Shown piece by piece: positions 44,101 through 56,710 of a DNA stretch of 64,000 nucleotides. This stretch comes from Sorex araneus (Eukaryota; Chordata; Mammalia; Eulipotyphla; Soricidae). Position numbers and translations under genes: made by a program. Under the pieces are notes generated by a model that was given only the letters and a program-made list of their open reading frames with translations, was not told the DNA's origin and ran no database searches. The stretch spans positions 281,015,116 through 281,079,115 of the forward strand of contig NC_073302.1 of the NCBI RefSeq assembly GCF_027595985.1, read 5' to 3'. Numbering within the stretch: the first letter of the stretch is position 1; each line of letters starts with the position of its first letter.

Positions 44101-45879
44101 AATAAGTTTTAACAGATTTTTGAATTTATCTCTATAATATTAGTCAATACAAAATGATAATCACATAAGCATTTTGAATATTTAAAACCATTCCTTCATC
44201 TCGTAGTCTCATGATTTGCTACAAAATTGCTATTAGATTTTTTACTCTGACAAATCAGTGTTGAGTCAAGTTGTATTTGATGTTATTTTCTTCAAATGAA
44301 TGTCTTGCTCTTGCTCTTATCTTTCTGGGATCTATAGATCTTCTGGAATTAATGTTTGGGAATTTTTGTGGGCTTTGAAGAAACTCTCCATGAAACAAGT
44401 AGTCATTTTGTATAGCAATTTTCAGTCAATCATAGAACAATGTATCTGTATATGTGTGTCTGCATCAATACGTATGATATGAATGTTGATTATTTATAAT
44501 GATTTTTCCCATTATTTTCTTAATAGCATTGTTTTCTATCTGTGAATTCCCACTTTGCATCAACCAGAATTTGTAGACTTAGGGTTTTACTCCCTTCCCA
44601 AGAATACTTACAACTTTTTCACAGAAATTCCTATGTAATGAATTTTCAGATGAAGCAGATTTCATGTTTTTTATTATGTTACACTATAGTTTGCTGTTGT
44701 AATTGAATATAATTCATGGATGTTTAAAATATTTATTCTGTGTGAAAATTATATTACTTTATTGTACTGTATGTGAAAAGTATTTTATCTGATAATATTT
44801 TGCAATAGGTTGAGTCAAGTTGAGCTTGTAATTATCACATTTAGTAGCAAATATAAATCACTTATTAATAGAAGGAAACAAACTATATTTTTAAGTGTTC
44901 TTACAAGTTCTTACATTATTAAAAATAATTCGATAAGTATGGAAACTGTGATGAATCTTCAGTTAATTTACAGTACTTTAAATTTTAAAATTTTGTATAT
45001 TTATATTGTTCTGATTGTTCATGACTTTTGGAATTCAATTAGCTTGGAACAACCTAGGAAAACTGTAGATGAATTATACTTCCCTTTTAGTTTTATTGTA
45101 TATTTTGACTTTTCTTTTTACCTGTGACTTCCCCAAAAAAAAGTTAAAATCATGTTGTTTCTTTTTAAAGGTATTAATTTTGTCATCACATAGGGCTTGA
45201 GATAATATTTTGATGATGTTGCCTGCAACATTTAGAAGAGAATTCAGAGCTATGGTGTGTATTTTTATCTATAAAATTCCAGGTTCTGTGAATGTCAGTG
45301 GCATTAGCTGATATGGATCGGAAACCAAATCGAGCCACCATAATACAGCAGGTATTATATCATGCCTTATAATACTTGCATTATATTTATGCATATATAT
45401 TATATTATACATTATAATCCTCTTACTGGAGGGTCTTTAATCACATAATCATAGAAACAATCATCACTTTTTAAGAAATTACTTCCTTATCTCATTTTAT
45501 TATTTGTATTTTTACTTGCGAAAATGGTTATATATAGGAATTTATCAAGGAACGTGCATGTATATTAGCAATCAAATCTAATTATTTCTATTGCACATTA
45601 AAGTCTTTAAAATTTAATTGCATTTGCTACATTGCTGATATGGATTATTAATAGGATGATATTTCACTCATAAGAATAAAAGTTTTTCCCATATGTGCAG
45701 ATAAATTTGCCTAATAGCTTATATGCTTAGGTGGACTATATTTTTGTATTTACTATTCAAAAATGTTATTTATTGGTACTGCAAGATATTTTTATATCCA
45801 GAAGTATCATGTTACTTCATGAAAGACAGTCAAATGAATGAGTCAGTTTTTACGTTAAAATTTCTTTTTCAAGTTCAGT
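44101..45879. other. Intergenic AT-rich, no gene seen
   Basis: No recognisable repeat; an open frame of about 105 codons near 44810-45127 is AT-rich and featureless. Confidence 0.5.
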
Positions 45880-46045
45880 GAGATAATTTAGGGCTTAAGA
45901 CCCATGTCTCCCACCCTATCTGCCACAGTTTGAACTTCCAGCACATCAGTTGTTCCTTCCCCTTAGCACCCAGGAGACATTCCTGAGACTGATCCAGAAA
46001 GAGGTCTTGAGCACTGCAAGATATGACACAAAACAAATAAATTTT
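45880..46045 (+). mobile_element. Old diverged SINE
   Basis: CACAGTTTGAACTTCCAGCAC, CAGGAGACATTCCTGAGAC, TCTTGAGCACTGCAAGATATGACAC, A-rich end. Confidence 0.5.
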
Positions 46046-46885
46046 CTTTTTTTTTAAATTTAAATACCTTCTCCAGTGAAAACCTAACTCTTCAACAGTA
46101 ATATTATTCTGATTCTTTCATAAATAAAATCAAGCCTTTGTGCTCTTCTGATGCATTTTAGACTTTAATATATTTTATTATACAATAGGGTAAGTACAAT
46201 GAACTGATTAAGTACTGTTCATCTTTTAAATGCTTGACCACGAGAGTACCTTAAATGTTGATAAAACTTTCCAATGACTAAGAAAGACAAATTCAGATAG
46301 TAATTTCAAACTGGTGCAATGAAGTAACTTTATGTGACCAAACATAAAGAGAACTGAAGAAATGACAGATACCTCTTTTCAACCTTAGTATTACCATGAA
46401 TGTTTGAGTTAGGCAAGGGTTTGCTTTTTGCATTTGCTTTCATGTGTCCATACTTTATTTTATGTTTTGTAAGCCACCTGAAGATATTCATCATAAACAG
46501 TACACACAAGGACATGATAAATGTTTCAAAGAAGGACAGCACAATCTTCCATCAATCTCCTTATCCCATCAATCACCAGAAGAACAGATATGAAGCCTAT
46601 GTGGGGACTATCATTTCCACTGGTTATGTTCTCAAAACAGCGTGGAGCTTCCGACCTGGCAAAAGTAGACTAGATATAATCTCTAGCATATATTTGTAAT
46701 GTGACTTATGAAATGATAATATTTTAATAACGTCCACTCATTTTCAAATTTGTCAGGTATGCCAATGTTTCAAATTATACTTTTTCTCTTGAAAAAATTA
46801 ATTCAGGTGAGTAAATAGAACCCATGCCTTAGATATTTAAAAAATATTTTCAAAATAAAATTTATTTGATTTTTTTATTAAAAGT
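46046..46885. other. Intergenic, no gene seen
   Basis: The stretch 46380-46700 is more complex than its flanks, but the two opposing open frames there show no protein family features. Confidence 0.45.
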
Positions 46886-47033
46886 TTTTTTTTTTCTTTT
46901 TGGGTCACAACCCGAGATGCACAGGGGTTATTCCTGGCTCTGCACTCAGGAATTACCTCTGGTGGTACTCGGGGGACCATATGGGATGCTGGGGATTTAA
47001 ACACCCCACCCGCTGTGCTATCAATCCAGCCCC
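46886..47033 (-). mobile_element. SINE, short A-tailed type, with internal deletion in the head
   Basis: T-run, GGGTCACAACCCGAGATGCACAGG, GGACCATATGGGATGCTGGGG, then TTTAAACACC joined directly to CCACCCGCTGTGCTATCAATCCAGCCCC; the B-box part is largely lost. Confidence 0.88.
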
Positions 47034-47054
47034 AAAAGATGTATTTTTTTAGGA

Positions 47055-47240
47055 AGGTGTCCGAAAAATAACAGCAGGTAGAGCAGTTGCCTTGCATGCC
47101 ACTAACCTGGGTTCAATCCCTGGCATGCTCTATGGTTCCTGAGTACCACCGGGAGTAATCAGTAATCTCTGAGTGCAGAGATGGGTGTAAACCTGACTGA
47201 GCAACTCTCAGTGTGCAATCCCCAATAAACCTCCCAAATG
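47055..47240 (+). mobile_element. Older A-tailed SINE
   Basis: AACAGCAGGTAGAGCAGTTGCCTTGCATGCC head, CCTGGGTTCAATCCC B box, CTGAGTACCACCGGGAGTAATC body. The second SINE within 25 bp, in opposite orientation. Confidence 0.75.
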
Positions 47241-49796
47241 TAGTACTATTATTGATATGATATAACTTTCAAGAATGTTAATGTTTATGCTTTAGACATG
47301 AAAAGTTATTGCATCCCACATAGTACCTAAGAAGCTCGAGTTTGATTCTTTTACAAAAATAATATTTAAAAAGTAGATACCATGGAGATTAAAGATTATT
47401 ATAGCCATTTTATGTATTAATTTCTTTCTCTGAATTGGTCTCCTTTTGCTATGTTTTTCCTTGTTTGATACAATACATTGCTTGTGTGTCACTGTAGAAT
47501 TACTTTTGACATAATTTCATTGAAAACATTGCTTTTTTTCTCATTTTTTTCTCTGAAATGTTTAGATTTCAAACATCTAAAGTAATCCATTTCTATAAAT
47601 TTTTAAGTTTTATAATATTTAGATAATTTATTTTAATAAATCATGCCGTTATTTAATGTATAAAATTATACATTATATGGAGTATACAATGCAAATAAAA
47701 TTATGCAGTTCACTTTTTTTTCTATTTTGTATTCCAATGATTTCCTTGCTAAGTACGACTATATTTTTTTCTTGAAAACATTGCTTAATAATGTACCTTT
47801 TTTTCTAATTTGAAGCTCTGTATTTCATAATACCATTAATGATAGGGTTCAAGTCCCCTTTTTATTGCAAGAAGCACAGAAATATCTCAAAGTCCATATT
47901 GATTTAACAAATAAAAATATACATGAATTCTTTTTAATTCTTTTTATTCACGTGTGAGTGTGTACTCATGAGTATATGTCAAATTTTGAAAAGTGTCATT
48001 GTTTAATTTCTGTGTTAATTATTCAGTTTATTCAGCACATGTTTTATAACATGTTTTATATTGCTTTCAGTTCTGTTGCTGCTTGAAATTATATTCTAGA
48101 ATTAATAGACCCATCATGTAAATGGAAGTTACTTCGAATGTTATATAAAAATGATTGTTTTTGCTGTAACTTCTGTGGGTCCTTTCTATTAGTTTTCCAC
48201 TAACCTTCTAAAAGTAGTTAGCTTTGACCTGCAAACGGGTCTAACACTTAGATAGCTTATCTTTGCAAGACATTCACATGTGAACTAGTTAAGATTTTTA
48301 CATACAAAGTCAAGAACAATAGATGTTTCTAAAACTCAATCATTTTCTTTTTTTTTTTTTTTTTTCCTGTTGGAGCACTGGGAATTTCTGTTCCTCTTGC
48401 TCTTCCTTCTGAAGGATACTGTGTGTGGTACTTTCCCCTCCTACCAATTCACAGGATCCTTGAGCTGGCTCAAGGTGAGGTCAGCTTTGTGGCCCAAGGG
48501 ACTGAATGAGAACAAAAAGGAGAATAAAAGAAACATTAACAGAAGAAGGTTCTTTCTTACCATTGTTTAGATCAGTCTGAATCTCTGTTCAAATGTGAAG
48601 TTTGCATTGTATACTGTGATCAATTTTTATGTCCTTTTTCTAAGAATAATGCCATTAAATCATTAAGAATATTATAACCCTGGGGTGGTTTATAAAAATA
48701 TTGGTCAAGTCTTAAAATTACTGCTCGCTTATAGGCTTTCATTTAATCATGTCTTTACCTAATCAGCCCTTAAGAAATTGCCATTTAATAGGACATTTCT
48801 AGTAAGGGGACATTAATTCCATTTGGTCATCCCTACTACATAATGACATACTAAAGTCACGAGTAAGGCAACTGCCTTTAACAACTGATTCAGATTGTGA
48901 GTTGATTTCTAAGTAATTAATAATACCATATAATTTATTGCTTCCATAAATTAGTGAGTCAAAGTATTTTTATCAGAACATATTCCAGCCTGATTTGAAA
49001 GAGTATATTTATGCCTATGATATGAGAGCAGCTGACAGAGTCGGCTGACATGCGAAAATAACATTTGTGAGAATTCACTCTATGAAGACCAGACAGCAAA
49101 AAGAAAATGCTGTCAGTAGTTAAATGCCCTTTGAAAGTGAGAAGACGGTCACCAAATGGTGATTTCTAGCATACCCTGAAGGCATTAAAGCATAGATAGG
49201 AAGAATGAGGTAACTGTCCTGATTACTTTCAGAAGCAGTAGCATCATCATACTCTCCAAAGGTTATGTTCCATATTTACCTAGTAATGTGCTTTTAAAAT
49301 TATGACTGTCTTCATAATCAAAGATGAAGTGAGGTCAGTGCTGGGTAAAGTAACCATGAGTGCTGGCAATGGACAGAAGGCTTTGCTAGACATTAGCAAA
49401 TTTGACGTGCCATTTAATGAGGCAGCCAGTTTTCGTGATCTTTTTGTTTGCATAAAGCAAGAGCATATTTTTGTCTTATTAGGTTAATATCATTCATCAA
49501 GTATCAAGGAAGTCCTCTACAACTAATGAATATTAGCAAATGATAAAAGTAAAAGCAGTCATTGCTGTCCATGTGCTAGCTATCAGATCAGAGAAACAGG
49601 GAAAAAAAAAAGAACATTACTCTAATAAAGCACATACCAAATTATAATTTTTACTTCATTTTAAAATTCAGTCCATATATGTACTTTTAACTATTATTTT
49701 TTTAAATGCTAGTGATATTGTTTTTAATGGTGTTCTCTATCATGTCTATATCAGAGCTTGTTGCTCAGACTATCAATTATTTATTTTTATCTATAT
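47241..49796. other. Intergenic, no gene seen; complex block at 48870-49490
   Basis: AT-rich with a T-run at 48348-48366. The block at 48870-49490 has higher complexity (e.g. CAGCTGACAGAGTCGGCTGACATGC split around 49028) and may be conserved non-coding DNA. Confidence 0.4.
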
Positions 49797-49922
49797 ACAC
49801 ACATTATGTATTTCAAGTATGTATGCATATCTACAGAGAGACAAATGTGTGTATATATGTATATATATATGCACATGATACATGTAGTATATATATGTAC
49901 ATATATATTATATATATATTTC
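49797..49922. repeat. (TA)n/(CA)n-rich low-complexity tract
   Basis: Alternating TATATG, CACATG and TATATA units. Confidence 0.85.
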
Positions 49923-50035
49923 CCAGTTTTTGACCCATCCTCTATGTGAATTCTTTCTGGGAAAATGTGGACAATCTCAATTAGTTCTACTGTTAAATTT
50001 ACTACAGTATACACCATTTTCCTTTATTTATATTT

Positions 50036-50210
50036 CTTTTTTGTTTTCTGATTTGGGCTAAACCAAACAATATTCAGGCTTTTCTCATGACTTTGTCCTC
50101 TGGGATCACTCCTGCAGGGCTCAGGGAACTATATGAGATTCCAGGGATAGAAACAGCATCTCCTGTGTGTAAGACAATAGTCACCCACTGTGCCTTCTTT
50201 CCAGCGCCAT
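50036..50210 (-). mobile_element. Old diverged SINE
   Basis: GATTTGGGCTAAACC, GGGATCACTCCTGCAGGGCTCAGGG, CCAGGGATAGAAACAGC, CACTGTGCCTTCTTTCCAGC. Confidence 0.6.
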
Positions 50211-52639
50211 GAATTCCTTTTATTTTTCTTATTAAACCATAAGAATGACTTTTATTCACATTTTAATTTTCTTTCATCTATGGATAATTCATTTTATTAG
50301 GAATATGGTGTATCTGAGTACTCAAAGGATGATTACTAAAAACAGAAATAATGATAGAAAATTAGGACCCTAACTTGATACTGAGTGAACTACTATCTGG
50401 GAATCTCCTTATTAAAAAAAGGAGCTTCTGAAAGACACTAGAATGAATGTTTGTTTTCATTGTCTTCTTCCCGTCCTTCTTAATTTTTCTACTTCACTTG
50501 GTGGCAATGAATAATTTGTTGATTCCAGAAGTACTAGTAATTGGATAAGATTTCACAGTTGAGGGACCTGGTTATTTTTTAAGTGATTAATGAATTATTT
50601 TGCTATAGATAAGTCAGACTAAAGATAAGCTGGGTTGTATTTTGTGAATCAGATATATCTCTGGTGTTAGCTACATAAGCAATGCTAATGCATGTATTTT
50701 TACATAGTGTTTTATGGAAAATGTGGTAGCTCAAGTATCAATTCAGTGAACATTTAGAAAATCATAAATTCTTTCCAAATCAAAGAAAATTTAAAACATG
50801 TTCTGTAAGTTTGTAAAGATTCATCTTGAAACTACATAAAAAGTCATGCTCTCCTTAATATCTGAGGTATCTTCGGAATGCACTTTAATAATAGATGAAC
50901 AGTTAAAATTATTTAACATAATTTTCAGAATTTTAGCACTGCATTTTATATGTTTTTGGTTCATGGAGATATATGAACACATACAAAATTATTTCATATA
51001 AAATATTTAACAACAATGTTGACTAAATTGAAAATAGCACATTTATGAGAACTATGTGTTACTTGGAATGGTGATAAATTATAGTTTTGATAGATCGAGT
51101 CCAAGGTTGTGTACTTTTTTAGCAAGTACAGACCATAATATTCAGAGGCAAAATTATAGCACGTTGCTTTCTTTTGCCAAAAAAAAAAAAAATCCTCAAT
51201 CTCTTAAATCCTTTAGAAAACACTGCACTTTAATGCATTTGTTGGCAGAGAAAATCAGTAGACTAAAAGAAAGTGATGTTGCAGCAAGTTGGATTTTTAT
51301 ATTTCTAAAAACGTTGTTTCTACCAAAAATCTCATTTTCTTTAGATTTGGACAATTTCTTTTTTATGAGATAAAAGAAAATGTGTCATAAAATTAATTTC
51401 CATATATAAGTCCAGGATCTCTGGCCACCAAGCAATAAAACTCATTTAACAAGAATCTTACCTATAGAAATGAAGCCTTGAATCTTGGATTGTAGCTACT
51501 CTTTGGAAGTCAGCAGTGAGTAAAATGGTCAGAGTTTAGAAATAATAAAGTGCAGTTTTTAAGTTAAACAATATGTATTGCAATATGACATTGTTAACTT
51601 ACCTGTATGTATTAACATAATATGTTCTGTCCAGGAAGGGGGAAACCAAAGGTAAAAATGGAGAAAAAATCAAAATTAAATTTTCTCTTAATATCAATTA
51701 GATTACACATTTTCATGTGGATCTGTCTGTGCTAAAACTTTTCAGATTTTATTTAAAATCCTTGTATTTTATAAGTACTATGCATCTTGGAGACAAACAA
51801 TAATATGAATCAGTATACTTTAAATACATAATACATAGCTCATATGAACCAGATAAAGAAAGCCATGAAGAATCCTAATACTGTATCTAGTCCAACAGTG
51901 AATGCAGCCATTATTTTCAAACTGTAGTCTTCATGTGGAAAACAAATGCCCTACAGATTTTTATATGCATGATCTCTCTTATTTCTTTAAGTTAAATCTA
52001 TCCTCATTTTGCAGCGCAAAAACGAGTCACAGAGATGTTAAAATTTTCAATGTCAAGTTTATTGTCTGTTGCCCACAGCTCAGTCTTCAATGTTTACCCT
52101 GTCTGTCTCTTCTCCTTTCTCACCTTCTGTCTCCCTCACCTACATTACATTTACAAAATAGTTTTATTTAAAAACTAAAAGGCTCCAAAGAAGTGATGAC
52201 ATGAAATTAAGAGAAAAACCTCTGCTTCCAAATTTATTTTCTAATATATCAATCCTAAATCTTCAAAATATGTAGAAAAGAAGATTGCTGCGACATCTCT
52301 TAGACATGGAGTTTGTGAGAATGCAAATGAGCAAGGATGCATTACATTGTGGGATAGAAAAGTGATCACAGAAATGGTCGCATGCTCAAGTGATTCAAAA
52401 TATGCTCAGATTTTTTTTGACAGGGCAAAAGTAAAAGGATTTGATATATTGTAGTACCAAAGCATGGGACCCATAAACCTCAGCGACAGGCCTAGTACTA
52501 GGGAGCTGATGTATTGATACTCATAATACTAGTGTGAGTATTAGTATTAACTCAATAGCATGCTAGTAATATGAGTGTTGGTTATGCTATTAATTGAATG
52601 AAAGGGGAAGGATCTTGTCAGATTATTTTTAAAAACACA
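50211..52639. other. Intergenic AT-rich, no gene seen
   Basis: A weak MIR-like scrap may lie near 51990-52060 (CCTCATTTTGCAGC, GTCACAGAGATGTTAAA). Nothing else recognised. Confidence 0.45.
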
Positions 52640-52795
52640 ACCTAGGGGCTCTTGGGGATCTGAGTTTGGGCTGAGACATCATCCCAAAAGGTGTCCTGAG
52701 AATTGCCAGAAGTGAACTGAGTGCAGAGCCAGAAGTTATCCCTGAGCATCGCCAGCTGCGGCTCCCCCCAAAATTAAACAAACAAATAAAAAACT
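52640..52795 (+). mobile_element. Diverged SINE lacking a recognisable head
   Basis: GTGAACTGAGTGCAGAGCCAGAAG, TATCCCTGAGCATCGCCAGCTGCGGC, then AACAAACAAATAAAA. Confidence 0.65.
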
Positions 52796-52942
52796 TAAAG
52801 CAATCATGGGAAACTTAAAGACAATATGGAACAATTAAAAGTTGTGTGCAGGGTTCTGATATATTTAAAACATTTCTTCGGAAAAACAGCTTGTAGAACA
52901 GGATGAATTGGCTTAAAAAATGAGATGTATTGGAGAAAGGAA

Positions 52943-52990
52943 TGCTGCTTAGACATTTAAATTAAAGGAGTGCTGCTTAGACATTTAAAT
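52943..52990. repeat. 20-bp direct repeat, 28-bp period
   Basis: TGCTGCTTAGACATTTAAAT at 52943-52962 and again at 52971-52990. Confidence 0.9.
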
Positions 52991-55084
52991 AACTGAAAAT
53001 ATAGACAGTAGAAAAGAAAACAAGGAAGCATTTACTAAGCACAGTATATAGAAAGAAGGAATTGTCAGTTTGGTACAAATGAGCGCATTTACTGAAACTG
53101 AAGCTTCGTTAACATAGAAAATTTTGTTTGGGGGCATTGTTTAGTCTGGGTATTGGGTTTTATTTTGTTTTCATCTCTCCTGTCTATAGCACGCAGATAA
53201 AGATGTGGCTCAAAGGAAGCAATCAGCAAGATTTTGGAATTAATTTTAGTGAGCAAAAAAGAAAAACAATTATAAATAATCTTGGATGACCATATTTTTA
53301 CACAGGGGAGTGATGTTTTTGAAGATATCTTTATAATTTTAAATGTTCAAATTCAAATTTCAAATGTCAAAACAATTGACAATTGTTTAATCTTTCTGAT
53401 TTCTGATTAATCTTTCTTTAATATTTCTTCCTTTGATTCTACCAAAGGAAGAATGGAGAGTAGTAAATATTCTCACATATTTTTATTGCTTTTATATATG
53501 ACCAACTGAAAAATTCCATCACTTCAACTGTTTATCCCCATCACTTCAACTGAATATCCCCTACAAATCATGGAATGTTTGTAGTCTTAGAAACCAATAA
53601 AGACATCTAACAGACATTTACAAATCTCTCATGATGATGAAGAAAATTAGATAAACTGATAGGTGTTTTCCAGTCAGTGGCAAACACTAAACATGTTCAG
53701 CATACATAAAGGTCAATTTGGTAAATTGTTCTGGCTTGCATACATGCGTGTGTGTGTATGTCCCTAAAGAAAATGCTTTTTCATTTCCCCTACTCCTAAT
53801 TTACTTAATTATTAAATCTGTCAGTTCTCTATTTCTATTAACCTGATCATGTATCCCCTTTTATTTTTTCATAAGGAATAAATTTCCCCAGGGCTGTCAA
53901 AACTGTTAACATACATCTTCAGGCTAGCACGCGTCTTTCAATATTCTTTGGGAACTTTTGGATCTAATAACTTTACTCCACAGAGGAGTTTATGTAGCAT
54001 AACCCAAGCTTTTCTAACAATATAAAGAATTTCTTTATCACCTTTGAAAAATAAATTTCTTAGAGCATATAAATTGGATGAATCTTTTCTTGCATTGTTC
54101 CTTTCATGAAAAGGAAATGGAAACAGCGACCATATTTATTCATCAGGCTTGAGGTGAGATTTTCCCTGGCTGTGAGCACTTTTCCATGCCTATTACCCCT
54201 GAAGCACTTCTTAGTCTCCTACTCTGCATGTGCATTAAAAATGAAGTGACAGTGAGATACGGATTCAGCATCAAAAAGTGAAGCTCTCCCTGCAAGGACC
54301 TTCTTTCTACTTTCTTGTAGGGGAGTTGCTGTTACAACTGTGCTCTGGCCAGCTGACCCTAGTTTAACTCCTGGCTTGGAGAATAGCCCAGATGCAACAT
54401 TTCCTTTCTAAGTGCATGTAAAGATGTGCCCCCAGGCGCTCATCCTGAGAGAGGAAGCAAAATTATAAAGGAAATAGAAAACTGCCGAGGCTTCTTTTTG
54501 AATCTTAATATGTTCTGAGAAAGACTGAAAACTTGGATATAATGAAAAGGTTTAGAATCTTTATTTCTGGAATATTTACCTAAAATTCAAAGTAAAATGT
54601 ACATAATTGTCATTATTCCTTAGAAAAGAAAGTAATGAGCTGGAAGGTTTTCATTTTTTGGCTGAGAAATGTTTTGACTTCTTAAATACACTGACTAGGA
54701 TGTGGGAATCTAGGTGAAACGTTTTTATTTTGGCTTTTAGCTCATCAGTACAAGGCCATCAAGTCTGTTTTATTTTATCCTAAGTGTAGACCTAATGTTC
54801 CATCTCTCTCCTTTTGTGTCTACTTAACAGTCTTTCTATCTTTCTAGTAGATTCCAACTTTCAGTCTGTGAAGGTTCTCATATCCCTTATATCCAAATGA
54901 AAAATAAACTTTGAACCCACTAGTCAATATTTCTTGTTTCACTCTTCTTCAGATTCAACCTTACATTTTTAACCCTGACCTGTCATTCCGTTAACTTATG
55001 CAAATAATTTCATTTTGTTTTCTTCCAACCATGCCAGTTACATTTATGATTCTTCAACTGCTTTGGCAATCTTCCTTTATGTAG
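52991..55084. other. Intergenic, no gene seen
   Basis: AT-rich. A second small duplication (CCATCACTTCAACTG) lies at about 53516-53552; 54100-54320 is a more complex stretch. Confidence 0.45.
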
Positions 55085-55500
55085 CTAACAACAACGACGC
55101 CTCCGCGCCTCCCCCTCCCCTTTCTTTGTGTTGTGCGGATGACCGCGGACTTCACATCTGCTTGTGGTGCCCACACACTGGTTCCCTGGCTCACTAGTGG
55201 GTGCAGTCATGTAATTGTAGTACTCTTGGCACATCTGGGTTTCAACGCTGGGGTTTTGCTCATATAGTGTGCTGGGGGCTGCACGCCAGGCCACGGTGTT
55301 AGTACATCTGCAGTTATGCTCCCCTCATCCGCCTAAAAGTGCTCACTCTTCGCCGCTCTTGCTGTGGCAGGGACTGCAATCAACTGAGAATCAGCACCGC
55401 GCTGGATACATATGAGTGACTGGCACTGGGTGTCAAACTTCGAGCCTCAAACTTGCAAGGCAGAAACTTTTTGCTGCAGGGCCATCCCTCAGGTCTCCAG
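55085..55500. other. GC-rich patch of unknown nature
   Basis: About 415 bp markedly richer in G+C and CpG than its surroundings, e.g. GACGCCTCCGCGCCTCC and GATGACCGCGGAC. The right end (GTGTCAAACTTCGAGCC ... TGCAAGGCAGAAAC ... GCCATCCCTCAGG) faintly resembles a reversed SINE head. Could be an old composite repeat. Confidence 0.4.
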
Positions 55501-56499
55501 TGACTGGCGTGTTTTTTTTTTTTTTTAAACCAGTTAAAGAGGGTATTTATGTGAATATCTATCCTAAGTTTGATGTCGATGTTTGCCCCCATATTTCATG
55601 AAATTATCCAGTTGACCTTCAGCTACCTCTTGTAATTAGTCTTGCATGCATTTGATGATCTCTTTTATCTCCAAATATATATATTTGTCAGTTCTCGAAC
55701 CCTTGATGTTGATATTCTCCAGTCACCTAAACTGATATTCCTAGTCTTTCCTTGGTCTCCAGTTTAACGGTTCTAAAACTACTACAATGCCCATGGGAGG
55801 CACTTAGCAATCTCAGTAAAATTTGAGATACTCTGGAGGAGGCATGCCCCTCTCCCTATCAGTCTGATACAATCCACCGCAAATTCTGCCACATGGAAGA
55901 GATCCTACCTACTCCATCGGGTGTGAATAAACCGCTACTGATGAAAATTTACAAGGAGACAGGTAAAGTAGAAAGTATCTCTATTAAATTATTTTGCTGA
56001 AGTTATCTTTGCTAATATGTTGTTGTTTTACCTTTGGGATATTTTCCAGTCATTCTTTTTAATTCTAATATTAGTTTTCAAATTTAGACACCAATTAGTT
56101 TTGAGTGTTGGGCACACCTTTCTGGATCTGCAGTAATCAAGGCATAACGCTGGTCAAAGAGCCTATAGTAGCCCCTGAGTATTACTGACTGAGGCCCTCC
56201 CCTCTTAGACTAATAACCCTGATACATCAGATATTTCTGTGGGAAATAATTCGGATATTAATATGGTAAATAAGTCTTTCTAAGTTAATACCTTTTCCTC
56301 ACTCTCCATATAATTACACAACATTAACCAATCATATATATTTTTCCTTGCCTATCTCCTGTAGTGGATTATACTGCCTTATACCTAGAACGACTATTTC
56401 TCCCTTCTATTTCACAGTTACTTGGGAAGTCCTTCCTTAGCTGTCACCATTTTCTAGGGATCATATTCAAATAAAGTCCATTTCCTAGGTGCCATTAAA
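55501..56499. other. Intergenic, no gene seen
   Basis: A T-run (55512-55526), then unique-looking sequence. Confidence 0.45.
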
Positions 56500-56516
56500 T
56501 CTGATGTGTATCTTTT

Positions 56517-56693
56517 TTTTTTTTTTTTTTGCTTTTTTTGGTGACACTCGGCCATGCTCAGGGGTTACTGCTGGCACTGCACTCAGGAATTACTCTTGGC
56601 AATGCTCAGGGGAGCATATGGGATGCTGGGAATTGAACCCTGGTTGGCTGCATGTGAGGTAAACACTCTACCTGCTGTGCTATCACTCCAGCC
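56517..56693 (-). mobile_element. SINE, short A-tailed type, with 17-bp target-site duplication
   Basis: T-run, GGTGACACTCGGCCATGC, GGAGCATATGGGATGCTGGG, CTACCTGCTGTGCTATCACTCCAGCC. Flanked by TCTGATGTGTATCTTTT (56500-56516 and 56694-56710). Confidence 0.96.
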
Positions 56694-56710
56694 TCTGATG
56701 TGTATCTTTT

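Noticed and set aside
46400-46699. 99-codon frame with a hydrophobic start
   Set aside because: No family features, AT-rich, and an opposing frame of similar length covers the same bases; likely chance.
48348-48580. Possible processed pseudogene next to the T-run
   Set aside because: No recognisable parent protein in either orientation and no flanking duplication found.
50495-50512. Second CTCF-like motif (CACTTGGTGGCAATG)
   Set aside because: Key core positions do not fit well; clearly weaker than the site at 21265.
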